Source: Betaproteobacteria bacterium (GTDB lineage: Bacteria; Pseudomonadota; Gammaproteobacteria; Burkholderiales; Rhodocyclaceae). Taken from it: a DNA stretch of 64,000 nucleotides. Under the pieces are notes generated by a model. It was given only the letters and a program-made list of their open reading frames with translations. It had not been told where the DNA came from and ran no database searches. The translations under genes were made by a program, and so were the position numbers. Of this stretch, positions 43,005 through 54,191 are shown piece by piece. The first letter of the stretch is position 1; every line of letters starts with the position of its first letter. The stretch is from the NCBI GenBank assembly GCA_012026675.1, contig VEPA01000087.1, forward strand, positions 1 to 64,000, read 5' to 3'.

Positions 43005-44050
43005 TTGGGTACGCGCGAAAAATTCGGCCTGGCCCTGGGTGCCGTCGCGCTGATCGCGCTGCCCTTCCTATTGGCCGCGGCCGGTACTGCCTGGGTGCGC
43101 ATCACCAATTTCGCTGTGCTGTTCGTGCTGCTCTCGCTGGGCCTCAACATCGTGGTCGGCTTCGCCGGGCTGCTCGATCTTGGCTATGTGGCTTTCTATG
43201 CCGTCGGCGCCTATGTCTATGCGCTGCTGGCCTCGCCGCATTTCGGCCTGCATCTGCCGTTCTGGGTGATCCTGCCGATCGGCGCCGCCGTCGCCTGTCT
43301 TGCCGGCGTCATACTCGGGGCGCCCACGCTGCGCCTGCGCGGCGACTATCTCGCCATCGTCACGCTTGGCTTCGGCGAAATCGTGCGCATTTTCATGAAC
43401 AACCTTTCCTCGCCCGTCAATCTGACCAATGGCCCGAAAGGCATCAACCGCATCGATTCCTTCCATGCCGGACCGCTGAACTTTGCCTCGAGCGAAACGT
43501 TCGCCGGACTGGTATTCAGCGGCCCGATCAAGTACTACTAATTCCTCATGCTGGTCCTGCTCCTTGTCATCGTCATCAACCGCCGGCTGCAGGATTCGCG
43601 CATCGGCCGCGCCTGGGTCGCCATCCGCGAGGACGAGATCGCCGCCAAGGCCAGCGGCATCAACACGCGCAACATCAAGCTGCTGGCCTTCGCCATGGGC
43701 GCCTCTTTCGGCGGCATTGCCGGCGGCATGTTCGCCGCGATGCAGACCTTCGTCAGCCCGGAAAGCTTCGTCCTCAATGAATCCATCATGATCCTGGCCA
43801 TGGTGGTGCTGGGCGGCATGGGCAACATCTGGGGCGTGATCGCCGGCGCCGTGCTGCTGTCCTTCGTCCCGGAATTGCTGCGCTATACCGTGGAGCCGGC
43901 GCAAATGGCCTTGTTCGGCAAGCTGCTGGTCGACCCCGAGGTGCTGCGCATGCTGGTGTTCGGCCTGGCGCTGGTGCTGACCATGCGCTTCCGTCCCGCC
44001 GGCCTGTGGCCGGAAACCCGGCACCGCCGCGAGATGAACGAGAACCGCGC

Positions 44051-44054
<4 letters not shown>
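43005..44054 (+). pseudogene. livM: Branched-chain amino acid ABC transporter permease LivM with in-frame TAA at 43539-43541
   Basis: ...[15 protein letters not shown][TAA]FLMLVLLLVIVINRRLQDSRIGRAWVAIREDEIAAKASGINTRNIKLLAFAMGASFGG; same frame, Tyr expected. Confidence 0.9.
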
Positions 44055-44801
<747 letters not shown>

Positions 44802-44821
<20 letters not shown>

Positions 44822-45515
44822 AGCCCTGAACCTCCAGGTTCACTATGGCGGGATTGCGGCCGTAAAAGGGATTTCATTTGCCGTCGAGCAGAACGAGATC
44901 GTCTGCCTGATCGGCGCCAACGGCGCCGGCAAGACATCCACGCTGAAGGCGCTGGCGCGCATGATTCCGTCGAGCGGGGAGATCCACTACGGCAGCGAAC
45001 GCATCGAAGGGCTGCCGAGCCACGAACTGATAGGCAAGGGCCTGGCGCTGGTGCCGGAGGGCCGCGGTGTCTTCGCCCGCCTGACGATCGCCGAAAACCT
45101 GGCCATGGGCGCCTACCACCGCCGCGACACATCGGCCATCGCCGCCGACCTGGACCGCGTCTACGGCCTCCTGCCGCGCCTCAAGGAACGCGCTTCGCAG
45201 GTCGCCGGCACGCTCTCCGGCGGCGAGCAGCAGATGCTTGCCATCGGCCGCGCGCTGATGGGCCGGCCGAAGTTGCTGCTGCTCGACGAACCCTCGATGG
45301 GCCTGGCGCCCTTGATGGTGGAAAAGGTATTTGAAGTCATACAGGCGGTTGCCGCCGAGGGCATGACGATTCTGCTTGTCGAACAGAACGCCAGGCTCGC
45401 CCTCGAAGTCTGTTCGCGCGGTTACGTCATGGAAAGCGGCCTGATCACCCTGGCGAATACCTCCGCCGCGCTTCTCGCCGATTCCCGCGTGCGAGCTGCC
45501 TATCTCGGCGAGTAA
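44802..45515 (+). CDS. livF: Branched-chain amino acid ABC transporter ATP-binding protein LivF (TTG start)
   Basis: LNLQVHYGGIAAVKGISFAVEQNEIVCLIGANGAGKTSTLKALARMI...LSGGEQQMLAIGRALMGRPKLLLLDEPSMGLAP. Confidence 0.92.
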
Positions 45516-45544
45516 CGCCGTCGCGCCAGCACCAACTCTTGTGA

Positions 45545-46570
45545 TCAGCCCGCCGCGAAGGTAAATGCGTCGGAGAAAAACTCCTCGGCCGGCAAACCTC
45601 GCGCAAGAAAATCGGTGCGCGCGGCATCGATCATGGCCGGCGCACCGCAGGCATAGACCTGGAATCCGGAAAGATCGGCGTGGTCGTCGAGAACCGCGCG
45701 ATGCACCAGGCCGCCGCGCCCGGTCCAGGCGTCCTGCGGCGTCGCTTCCGAGAGTACCGGCACGTAGCGGATATGACTGTTGGCGCCGGCCCAGCCCGAC
45801 GGCAGGTCAGGCAGGTAGAGCCCGCTGCGAGTGCGCGCGCCCCAGTAAAATTCCATGGGGCGCGTGACGTGATTGTGGATGGCGTGCTCGACGATGGCTT
45901 TGATGGGCGCAAAGCCCGTGCCGCCGGCCACCAGAATTACCGGCCTGGTCGATTCCTCGCGCAGGAAGAAGCTGCCGTAGGGACCCTGGAAACGCAGGAT
46001 GTCCTTCTCTTTCATGCCGGCAAACACATGGCCGGTAAACTTGCCGCCGGCAATCAACCGCACATGCAATTGGAGAAAGCCATCGTCATGCGGTGCATTG
46101 GCGATGGAAAAGGCACGGCGCTTGCCGTCCTTGAGCAGAAACTCGATGTACTGGCCGGCAAGAAACTGCAGGCGTTCGTTGACCGGCAGCTTGAGGCTCA
46201 GGATGATGACATCTTGCGCCACGCGCTCGATCTTCTCCACCCGGCAGGGCATGATCTTGACCGGAATGTCCTTGGCCGTGCCAACCTCGCGACACTCGAG
46301 CACCAGGTCGGAAAGCGGCCTGGCGCAACAAAACAGCGCCTGACCGTCGGCGCGGTCCGCGGTAGGCAAGGCCTGATCCTGCGCCGCGCCGTGATCCACC
46401 AGGCCGTCGAGCACCTTGCCCTTGCAGGCGCCGCAGGCGCCGTTGCGACAGCCGTAAGGCAGCGTCAGGCCGGCGTCGAGCGCCGCCTGCAGGATCGTCT
46501 CGCTGCCGTCGGTAGCAAAGCTGTGTCCGCTCGGTTCGAGGGTGACGCGAAAGGAGGCAACTGAGGCCAT
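45545..46570 (-). CDS. 2Fe-2S ferredoxin / FAD-NAD(P) oxidoreductase (CDP-6-deoxy-delta-3,4-glucoseen reductase-like)
   Basis: LTLPYGCRNGACGACKGKVLDG...LQFLAGQYIEFLLKDGKRRAFSIANAP...ILVAGGTGFAPIKAIVEHAI. Confidence 0.88.
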   Translation of the reverse strand: MASVASFRVTLEPSGHSFATDGSETILQAALDAGLTLPYGCRNGACGACKGKVLDGLVDHGAAQDQALPTADRADGQALFCCARPLSDLVLECREVGTAKDIPVKIMPCRVEKIERVAQDVIILSLKLPVNERLQFLAGQYIEFLLKDGKRRAFSIANAPHDDGFLQLHVRLIAGGKFTGHVFAGMKEKDILRFQGPYGSFFLREESTRPVILVAGGTGFAPIKAIVEHAIHNHVTRPMEFYWGARTRSGLYLPDLPSGWAGANSHIRYVPVLSEATPQDAWTGRGGLVHRAVLDDHADLSGFQVYACGAPAMIDAARTDFLARGLPAEEFFSDAFTFAAG

Positions 46571-46584
46571 GCGATAATCATCCG

Positions 46585-47487
46585 ATGCGAAGATTGCTGA
46601 TAATCGGCTGCGGCGACGTCATGCGCCGCACGCTGCCACAACTGGTGCTGCGCTGGCAGGTGCTGGCGCTGGTACGCCGGCGTGACCCGCAACTGGCCGC
46701 GCTGGGCGTCACGCAGATCGAAGGCGATCTCGACCAGCCCCGCACGCTGAGACGACTGGCCGGCATCTGCGACGCGGTGATCCACAGCGCCCCGCCGCCG
46801 GCGCAGGGAAACGGCGACCCGCGAACACGAAACCTGATTGCCGCTTTGCAGCGCGGAAAAAGTCTACCACGCCAACTGGTGTACATCAGCACCAGCGGCG
46901 TCTATGGCGACTGCGGCGGCGTCCGGGTCAGCGAGACACGCAGCCCGTCGGCACAGTCGGCGCGGGCGACACGGCGGGTGGATGCCGAACGGTGCTTGCG
47001 CCGCTTCGGCCGCCAGCACGGACGCCATTGCAGGGTCAGCATCCTGCGCGCGCCGGGTATTTATGCCGAAGACCGGCTGCCACTGGAACGCCTGCACAAG
47101 CAACTACCGCTCATGCTGCACGCGGAAGACAGCTACACCAACCACATCCACGCCGCGGACCTTGGTCGCGCCTGCAGCGCGGCGCTTGCGCGGGCGCGAC
47201 CCAATCGGGTCTACAACATCAATGATGATTCGTCACTGGCGATGGGCGAATGGTTCGATGCACTGGCCGATGCCTACTCACTGCCGCGCGCACCACGCCT
47301 GCCGCGAGAGGAGGTGCGCCAACTGGTACCGCCGATGCAATGGTCATTCATGAGCGAATCGCGCCGCCTCGACAACACCCGGATGAAGCAGGAGCTGCGG
47401 CTGCATCTGCGCTACCCGACCGTGGCGGCGGGGATCATGGCAGCCATCACGACAGCAAACCAAGCGGGAAAATCATGCTCTGGATAA
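46585..47487 (+). CDS. NAD-dependent epimerase/SDR-like protein
   Basis: MRRLLIIGCGDVMRRTLPQL...YISTSGVYGDCGGVRVSETR...ILRAPGIYAEDRLPLERL. Confidence 0.82.
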   Translation: MRRLLIIGCGDVMRRTLPQLVLRWQVLALVRRRDPQLAALGVTQIEGDLDQPRTLRRLAGICDAVIHSAPPPAQGNGDPRTRNLIAALQRGKSLPRQLVYISTSGVYGDCGGVRVSETRSPSAQSARATRRVDAERCLRRFGRQHGRHCRVSILRAPGIYAEDRLPLERLHKQLPLMLHAEDSYTNHIHAADLGRACSAALARARPNRVYNINDDSSLAMGEWFDALADAYSLPRAPRLPREEVRQLVPPMQWSFMSESRRLDNTRMKQELRLHLRYPTVAAGIMAAITTANQAGKSCSG

Positions 47488-47891
47488 AAGCCTTTCACAT
47501 CGTCTTCGTCACCAGTTGGTTCGCCGGACTGTTCTACCTGCCGCGCATTTTCGTGAACCTGGCCATGGTGCCGGCCGACAGCCAGGCCGAGCGCGAACGC
47601 CTGTTGCTGATGGCAAAGAAGCTGTACCGTTTCATCACGCCGCTGGCCGTGCTGGCCATCGGCCTGGGCTTCTGGCTCTGGTTCGGCTACGGCTTCGGCG
47701 GCGGCTGGCTGCATGCCAAGACCGCGCTGGTGATCGGCCTGGTTGCCTATCACGTCTGGTGCGGCATGCTGCTCGCAAGCCTGGCCGCCGGCCGCTCGGT
47801 GAAGTCGCACGTCTGGTTCCGCTTCTTCAACGAAGTGCCGGTGCTGGCACTCGTTGCCATCTGCATCCTCGTCGTGGTAAAGCCGTTTTAG
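47475..47891 (+). CDS. hemJ: Protoporphyrinogen oxidase HemJ / CopD-like membrane protein
   Basis: MLWIKAFHIVFVTSWFAGLFYLPRIFVNLAM...GGGWLHAKTALVIGLVAYHVWCGMLL. Confidence 0.88.
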   Translation: MLWIKAFHIVFVTSWFAGLFYLPRIFVNLAMVPADSQAERERLLLMAKKLYRFITPLAVLAIGLGFWLWFGYGFGGGWLHAKTALVIGLVAYHVWCGMLLASLAAGRSVKSHVWFRFFNEVPVLALVAICILVVVKPF

Positions 47892-48033
47892 GGGTCGCCG
47901 CCGCGCACGGAAAAGCCAGTCCCAAGCGGTGCCGGCGGCGAAACTCGCCTCGGGGATCACGTGTGGTGCCGCGAGGAAAGACAATTTCAACCCGACTGTC
48001 TTTTCGCGTCCCGTGCCGGTGTTGCGCTCAGCC

Positions 48034-49473
48034 TCACTCCAAGTCCCGTACAAGCTGCGCGGCAAGGTATTTCAAACCCGCTCCGATCTCATCTCTGAGC
48101 AACGCTTCGCCGTTTGAGCTGCACCACTCGGATATGTGTCGCGGCTGCGCTCTTTCGGGCACTAAGCGCTCATATAGCCGCGAGGTTTGGGTCAGGGGAT
48201 TCTGGGCGGGGAATCCCTCCGCGTAGAGCAGGAGACTATCGTAGGCAACGCGTCTGCTTTCCCCGGCTTCCAGGCTAACGTGCAATCCGAGTTCGAGACC
48301 GAGGTATTGCGGCTCAACGCTCTCTCTCAGGCGCAGGATTGGTATCGAGATCGCTAGTCGCTGAGGCACGTCCCCTTCCTGACCTGGCGTGCCAACTGCA
48401 CGCTTTTCATTAAGGTCAGTCGCGGTTTCACGCGTCCTGGCGGTTTCCGCGAGGGCCGAGGCAAACTGGGCGGCATAGTCCATGCCCTGCAACGAGACCG
48501 AAATCCTCTGAATACATCCTTGAACTTCCGTGGCGCGCTGATCGGCCTGTTGCCGGGCGGTGCTTTCGGTGGCGGCTTTGCTGGCGATTGCCAGCAAGTT
48601 ATAAATGCCGATCGCCCGTCCCGTACCATGAATTACTCCCCAAGGAGCTATACGAGCTCCAATATGGGAGGTATCAAGGGCCGGCGAGTCCGCCACGGCA
48701 ATACTGATGGCGCTTGGATCGCGAAGACGCGCACCGTCTCTTGCTTTTCCGTACAAGACGAGGGGTTCGGTATCCACTCCCTGCGACCATGACAAAGCGG
48801 TCGCACCGACATTTCGTGCAGCATTCTGGTCCAGCGTAATCGCATGGTCGGAACACGAGTCGATCAGGCTACCGAACAGACCGCGTCCGCCAGTACAGAC
48901 GGTGGATAGCGTACCAATATAGACGACTGGCTTGCCTTCGGGTACCTGGAACCAGAAGCCAGGAATTTCGCGGAAGCCCTGCGGCGCAGCACCAGCAAGC
49001 TCGAAAGCCATGAGTTCTGGGGACCAGAATCCACCACGGCCGGGCTCGAACTTGTATTCCGTCAGCCGTCCAAATCTCGCGCTGGGAAGATGAAATGCGA
49101 CTGCCGGCGGATTCTGTTCGACACCGGGCGGCAGGGCCAGCATGAAATAGGTGCCGGGCGGCAGCAGCATCTGGCGCCAGCCTTCCGCCGCAGCCACTTC
49201 GGACGGCGATGCCGCCTGGATGCGCTGCGGCCCCCTGGGATCGCTCAGGCTCGCAAGGTAGAGCCGCAGGGACTTGTTGGAATCGCCTGGATCGATCGGC
49301 GACACGAGCTTGCCGTCAATCATAGTCTTGATCTGCAGCAGAACAAGCGCCAACCGGCCGCTCTTGACCTTGTCGAGCTCGTCATGAGTGGATGAGTGGA
49401 CGGCAACGGCCGGAACGCAGCCGGCTAGCATCAGCCCGATGAACAAAATGCCACTTAACTGGCAGAAAGACAC
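48034..49473 (-). CDS. Uncharacterised lipoprotein (GTG start)
   Basis: GTG at 49473 preceded by ggagg; lipobox GLMLAGC; long ORF, no recognised domain. Confidence 0.65.
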   Translation of the reverse strand: MSFCQLSGILFIGLMLAGCVPAVAVHSSTHDELDKVKSGRLALVLLQIKTMIDGKLVSPIDPGDSNKSLRLYLASLSDPRGPQRIQAASPSEVAAAEGWRQMLLPPGTYFMLALPPGVEQNPPAVAFHLPSARFGRLTEYKFEPGRGGFWSPELMAFELAGAAPQGFREIPGFWFQVPEGKPVVYIGTLSTVCTGGRGLFGSLIDSCSDHAITLDQNAARNVGATALSWSQGVDTEPLVLYGKARDGARLRDPSAISIAVADSPALDTSHIGARIAPWGVIHGTGRAIGIYNLLAIASKAATESTARQQADQRATEVQGCIQRISVSLQGMDYAAQFASALAETARTRETATDLNEKRAVGTPGQEGDVPQRLAISIPILRLRESVEPQYLGLELGLHVSLEAGESRRVAYDSLLLYAEGFPAQNPLTQTSRLYERLVPERAQPRHISEWCSSNGEALLRDEIGAGLKYLAAQLVRDLE

Positions 49474-49608
49474 ATTGCCTCCATAAAAGGGGAGCAAGAT
49501 CACTATGCTCTTGAAGCATAGACCGCGAGAAATTGTGTTGCCAACGCAATTTCTCGCCATGTGGAAAGTCAGTCGTAGATTTGTGCCAAATATGAATTGC
49601 ATATCAAA

Positions 49609-49629
49609 AGTTGGCGCTGGCGCTACGGC
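49609..49629 (+). repeat. Dispersed 21-nt motif upstream of THUMP methyltransferase gene
   Basis: agttggcgctggcgctacggc. Confidence 0.75.
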
Positions 49630-49676
49630 AATTTCGGCTGCCCCGGTGCACTCCTGCCAACCCAATAGCACCGATA

Positions 49677-50870
49677 ATGCGGAAATCGTTGGCCACAGGA
49701 AATTCCGTCTTGAACCATTATTTCACCACCTGCCCGCGCGGCCTCGAAGCGCTGCTGGCGGAAGATCTTGCCAGTGCCGGCGGCAAGGACATCGCTACAG
49801 TGCCGGGCGGTGCCAGTTGCAACGGCAGCCTGGAGACCGGCTATCGCATCAACCTCGAATCGCGCATCGCGACGCGCGTCTTGTGGCGCGCCGCCCGCGG
49901 CGCTTATCGCGGCGAAGCTGAAATCTACCGTCTGGCCTATGATGTCGACTGGTCGCGATTGTTCTCCGTGGATCGCTCGATTCGCGTCTATGTCACGGCG
50001 ATCCGTTCGCCGTTGAAGAGCCTTGAATTCATCACGCTGAAAGTCAAGGACGCGGTCTGCGACCGCTTCCGCGCCGAAACCGGACGGCGGCCCAGCGTCA
50101 ATACGAAAAGCCCCGAGGTCCGCATCCATCTGTTCATTACCGAACAGGAAGCGACGCTCTATCTCGACACCTCGGGCGAGCCGCTCTATGTGCGCGGCCA
50201 CAAGCTGGCCAAGGTCGGTGCGCCGCTTAAGGAAAACCTCGCCGCCGGCATCCTGAGGCTTTCCGGATGGCAGCCCGGCACGCCACTGCTCGACCCCATG
50301 TGCGGAAGCGGCACCTTCCTGCTGGAAGCCGCACAGATCTGCCTTGACGATGCGCCGGGGCTGTCGCGCGAACCGGGGGATTTCGGCTTCGAGCATCTCA
50401 AGTCCATTGACGCCGGCCTCTGGCGCAGGCTGCAGCGGGCAGCGGCCGAACGCCGCCGCGAGGCGGTCGCGCTGCCGCTGTTCGGCAGCGACATCGACCG
50501 CGACGCCGTCGCCCGCACGCGGCAGAATCTTGCCGGCGCCGGGCTCGACAATCTGGTCACGCTGGAAACGTCGGACTTGCTGACCCGGCTGGCGCCCGCC
50601 ACGTCAGGCGTGATGGTGGCCAATCCGCCTTACGGCGAACGACTCGGCAGCGAGGAAGAACTGGCGGCGTTCTACCCGCCTCTGGGCAATGCCCTCAAGC
50701 AGCGCTTTACCGGCTGGAGTTGCTGGTTTCTCTCGGCCGATACGCGCCTGCCCAAGCTGATCCGCCTGCAGACCTCGCGCAAGATCCCGCTCTACAACGG
50801 CGCGCTCGAATGCCGCCTGTACAACATCAACATCGTCGCCGGTGGCAATCGGCGCGAGCGGGCATCCTAA
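49677..50870 (+). CDS. THUMP domain class I SAM-dependent RNA methyltransferase (RlmL N-terminal-like)
   Basis: HYFTTCPRGLEALLAEDLASAGG...LLDPMCGSGTFLLEAAQI...SGVMVANPPYGERLG. Confidence 0.9.
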   Translation: MRKSLATGNSVLNHYFTTCPRGLEALLAEDLASAGGKDIATVPGGASCNGSLETGYRINLESRIATRVLWRAARGAYRGEAEIYRLAYDVDWSRLFSVDRSIRVYVTAIRSPLKSLEFITLKVKDAVCDRFRAETGRRPSVNTKSPEVRIHLFITEQEATLYLDTSGEPLYVRGHKLAKVGAPLKENLAAGILRLSGWQPGTPLLDPMCGSGTFLLEAAQICLDDAPGLSREPGDFGFEHLKSIDAGLWRRLQRAAAERRREAVALPLFGSDIDRDAVARTRQNLAGAGLDNLVTLETSDLLTRLAPATSGVMVANPPYGERLGSEEELAAFYPPLGNALKQRFTGWSCWFLSADTRLPKLIRLQTSRKIPLYNGALECRLYNINIVAGGNRRERAS

Positions 50871-50879
50871 GACGTATCG

Positions 50880-51010
50880 AGCGCAGCGAGCTGATTTTGG
50901 CCCCCGTCTAGGGGCGGGGGCGCAGGCGGGAATTCGCAAAGCACTGCCTTGCGCCGCCGTAGCCGGCCGGCTGGGTAAAGCCGGCCGTGGAACGGGCGTG
51001 GGGGCGTCAA
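50880..51010. repeat. GC-rich intergenic repeat, copy B
   Basis: ggggcgggggcgcaggcgggaattcgcaaagcactgccttgcgccgccgtagccggccggctgggtaaagccggccgtggaacggg; aligns to copy D. Confidence 0.75.
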
Positions 51011-51040
51011 TGAGTGGTCTGAATTTCGCGATTGCGAAGT

Positions 51041-52177
51041 TCAGACAATATCGAGGTGCTGGATCCCGGCGCTGCGATCCATGTCCTGCGACTGCTTGCT
51101 GTGCAGCTTGATCATCAGTCGCACTTCGTTCATGGAATCGGCGAAACGCAAGGCATCGTCGTAGCTGATGCGGCCTTCCTCGAAGAGATCGAAGAGCGCC
51201 ATGTCGAAGGTCTTCATGCCGAGTTCCTTCGACTTCTTCATGATCTCCTTGATTTCGTGAATCTCGCCCTTGAAGATCAGATCCGCAATCAGCGGCGAGT
51301 TGAGCAGGACTTCCACCGCGGCCGCGCGGCCCTTGCCTTCCTTGAGCGGAAGCAGTCGCTGCGAGATGACGGCCTTGAGATTGAGCGAAAGATCCATCAA
51401 CAACTGCGGCCGACGCTCTTCCGGGAAGAAGTTGATGATCCGGTCGATCGCCTGGTTGGAGTTGTTGGCATGCAGCGTGCCCATTGCCAGATGGCCGGTT
51501 TCGGCGAAGGCGATGGCGTGTTCCATGGTGTCCCGATCGCGAATTTCACCGATCAGGATGACATCGGGTGCCTGGCGCTGGGTGTTCTTCAGCGCGACCT
51601 CCCAGGAATCGGTATCGACGCCGACCTCGCGCTGGGTAATTATGCAATTGCGATGATCGTGAACGTATTCGACCGGATCTTCGATGGTGATGATGTGGCC
51701 ATAACTGTTCTGGTTGCGGTAGCCGATCATCGCCGCCAGCGAAGTCGACTTGCCAGATCCCGTGCCGCCGACGAACAGCACCAGCCCGCGCTTGGTCATC
51801 ACCACGTCCTTCAGCACCGGCGGCAGCTTCAGATCTTCCATCTCGGGGATCTGGACGTTGATGGTACGGAGGATTACGCCCACGCGCCCCTGCTGCATGA
51901 AGGCATTGACCCGAAAGCGGCCTATGCTGGCCGGCGAGATCGCGAAGTTGCATTCCTTGGTCGCCTCGAACTCGGCGGCCTGCTTGTCGTTCATGATGGC
52001 GCGCGCCAGATCCTGCGTATGTTGCGGCGACAGCGGCTGCGTCGTGGCCGGCGTCATCTTGCCGTCGATTTTCATTGCCGGCGGGAAGCCGGCGGTGATG
52101 AACAAGTCCGATCCCTTCTTCTGCATCATCATCGTCAGAAGCTGGTACATGAATTTAAGGCCTTCGTCGCGTTCCAT
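51041..52177 (-). CDS. pilU: Type IV pilus retraction ATPase PilU
   Basis: MYQLLTMMMQKKGSDLFITAGFPPAMKIDGKM...LVLFVGGTGSGKSTSLAAMIGYRNQNSYGHIITIEDPVEYVHDHRNCIITQREVGVDTDSW. Confidence 0.94.
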   Translation of the reverse strand: MERDEGLKFMYQLLTMMMQKKGSDLFITAGFPPAMKIDGKMTPATTQPLSPQHTQDLARAIMNDKQAAEFEATKECNFAISPASIGRFRVNAFMQQGRVGVILRTINVQIPEMEDLKLPPVLKDVVMTKRGLVLFVGGTGSGKSTSLAAMIGYRNQNSYGHIITIEDPVEYVHDHRNCIITQREVGVDTDSWEVALKNTQRQAPDVILIGEIRDRDTMEHAIAFAETGHLAMGTLHANNSNQAIDRIINFFPEERRPQLLMDLSLNLKAVISQRLLPLKEGKGRAAAVEVLLNSPLIADLIFKGEIHEIKEIMKKSKELGMKTFDMALFDLFEEGRISYDDALRFADSMNEVRLMIKLHSKQSQDMDRSAGIQHLDIV

Positions 52178-52296
52178 AGTGCATCTCCGGTCGTTTTCTT
52201 ACTTTAGCCGCGTCAGCGGCTCCAACTAGTAGCCTCCCCGCGAGGGGAGGATGGGAGGGGCGGGTGTATCAATTCCGAAGGATAACTTTTCAGGCG

Positions 52297-53340
52297 TCAG
52301 CCTGGAAAGTTATCCTTGTTGGCGGCCTTGCTGCGCGCTTCGCTGGGTGCGATTACTTTTCTCTTGACCAGATCCTGCAGGTTCTGGTCCAGCGTCTGCA
52401 TGCCGAATTGCTGGCCGGTCTGGATCGCTGAGTACATCTGCGCCACCTTGGCCTCGCGGATCAGGTTGCGGATAGCCGGCGTGCCGACCATGATCTCGTG
52501 TGCGGCAACGCGGCCCTTGCCGTCCATGGTCTTGCACAGGGTCTGGGAAATAACCGCCTTCAAGGATTCCGATAGCATGGCGCGGATCATTTCCTTCTCG
52601 GCGGCGGGGAACACGTCGATGATGCGGTCGATGGTCTTCGCCGCCGACGAGGTGTGCAGCGTGCCGAACACCAGGTGCCCCGTTTCGGCGCCGGACATGG
52701 CCAGGCGGATGGTCTCCAGGTCGCGCATTTCGCCCACCAGGATGACGTCCGGGTCTTCGCGCAGGGCAGAGCGCAGGGCGTTGTTGAAGGACAAGGTATG
52801 CGGGCCGACCTCGCGCTGGTTGATCAGGCACTTCTTGGATTCGTGGACGAACTCGATCGGATCTTCGACCGTCAGGATGTGGCCATATTCGCTTTCGTTC
52901 TTGTGATTCACCATGGCGGCCAGCGTGGTCGACTTGCCCGAGCCGGTCGGCCCGGTCACCAGCACCAGGCCGCGTGGCTGGTCGGCCAGCTCTTCGAAGA
53001 TCTTCGGCGCGCCAAGCTCCTCGAGGGAAAGGATCTTCGACGGAATGGTCCGCATCACGGCCGCGGCACCGCGGTTCTGGACGAAGGCATTGACGCGAAA
53101 GCGGGCCAGATTGGGCACGGCAAAGGAAAAGTCGCATTCGAGGTTTTCCTCGTACGCCTTTCGCTGCCCGTCATTCATGATGTCATAAATCATGGCATGC
53201 ACGTCCTTGTGCTCCATGGACGGCAGGTTGATGCGTCGTATGTCGCCATGAACGCGAATCATCGGCGGCAGGCCGGAGGACAGATGCAGGTCGGATGCCT
53301 TGTTCTTGACAATGAAAGTGAGCAGTTCGGTGATGTCCAT
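52297..53340 (-). CDS. pilT: Type IV pilus retraction ATPase PilT
   Basis: MDITELLTFIVKNKASDLHLSSGLPPMIRVHGDIRRINLP...VTGPTGSGKSTTLAAMVNHKNE. Confidence 0.96.
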   Translation of the reverse strand: MDITELLTFIVKNKASDLHLSSGLPPMIRVHGDIRRINLPSMEHKDVHAMIYDIMNDGQRKAYEENLECDFSFAVPNLARFRVNAFVQNRGAAAVMRTIPSKILSLEELGAPKIFEELADQPRGLVLVTGPTGSGKSTTLAAMVNHKNESEYGHILTVEDPIEFVHESKKCLINQREVGPHTLSFNNALRSALREDPDVILVGEMRDLETIRLAMSGAETGHLVFGTLHTSSAAKTIDRIIDVFPAAEKEMIRAMLSESLKAVISQTLCKTMDGKGRVAAHEIMVGTPAIRNLIREAKVAQMYSAIQTGQQFGMQTLDQNLQDLVKRKVIAPSEARSKAANKDNFPG

Positions 53341-53386
53341 GAGCGCTGTCCTGTAGAGGGGGTACGATATACTTTGCAGCCGCTAT

Positions 53387-54073
53387 ATGACATCAATTGC
53401 CGCCAACTTGCAAGCTGTGCATGCACGCATTGCCGCTGCCTGCGTTGCCGCAGGGCGTGCGGCGGAATCCGTTCAGCTGCTTGCCGTTTCCAAGACCTGG
53501 ACTGCCGCCAGGGTACGCGAGGCCGCCGTCGCAGGGCAGCGGGCGTTCGGCGAAAACTATGTGCAGGAAGCATGCGACAAGGCCGCCGAACTGAAGGACC
53601 TTGACCTTGAATGGCACTTTATTGGCCCGCTGCAGGGCAACAAGACACGAAGGGTGGCCGAAAACTTTGCCTGGGTGCACTCGGTGGACCGTCTCAAGAT
53701 TGCAGAGCGGCTTGCCGCCCAGCGCCCGCCGGGCAACCTGCCGCTGCAGCTTTGTCTCCAGGTGAATGTTTCGGATGAAGCGTCGAAAGGCGGCTGCGCC
53801 CCGCAGCAGGCTCTCGACCTGGCGGCGGCCATCAGCGAACTGCCGGGTCTGCGCCTGCGCGGATTGATGGCGATCCCCGAGCCGACCACGGACGTCCTGC
53901 GCCAAAGGTCGCAATTCGCCCTGCTGCGCCGGACGCTGGAGTGGATCAACGCCGAACTGGACTGCGAGCTGGACACCCTGTCGATGGGCATGAGCGAGGA
54001 CCTCGAAGCGGCGATAATGGAGGGTGCGACCATGGTACGAATCGGCACGGCAATTTTCGGCAAACGGAATTGA
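53387..54073 (+). CDS. YggS family pyridoxal phosphate homeostasis protein
   Basis: LLAVSKTWTAARVREAAVAGQRAFGENYVQEACDKAAEL...LEWHFIGPLQGNK...LSMGMSEDLEAAIMEGATMVRIGTAIFG. Confidence 0.94.
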   Translation: MTSIAANLQAVHARIAAACVAAGRAAESVQLLAVSKTWTAARVREAAVAGQRAFGENYVQEACDKAAELKDLDLEWHFIGPLQGNKTRRVAENFAWVHSVDRLKIAERLAAQRPPGNLPLQLCLQVNVSDEASKGGCAPQQALDLAAAISELPGLRLRGLMAIPEPTTDVLRQRSQFALLRRTLEWINAELDCELDTLSMGMSEDLEAAIMEGATMVRIGTAIFGKRN

Positions 54074-54074
54074 A

Positions 54075-54190
54075 AACAACCCACCCCCCTTCCCCCGCCC
54101 CAAGGGCGGGGGTGAAGCCGGTTCGCAAGCCAAGCTTGCTCCGGTTCATTGACTGGTCGTCTCCTTGGGACGGCCCGGCGGAGACGACGA
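54075..54190. repeat. GC-rich intergenic repeat, copy C
   Basis: Reverse complement tctccgccgggccgtcccaaggagacgaccagtcaatgaaccggagc...cacccccgcccttggggcggggg matches copy D. Confidence 0.7.
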
Positions 54191-54191
54191 T

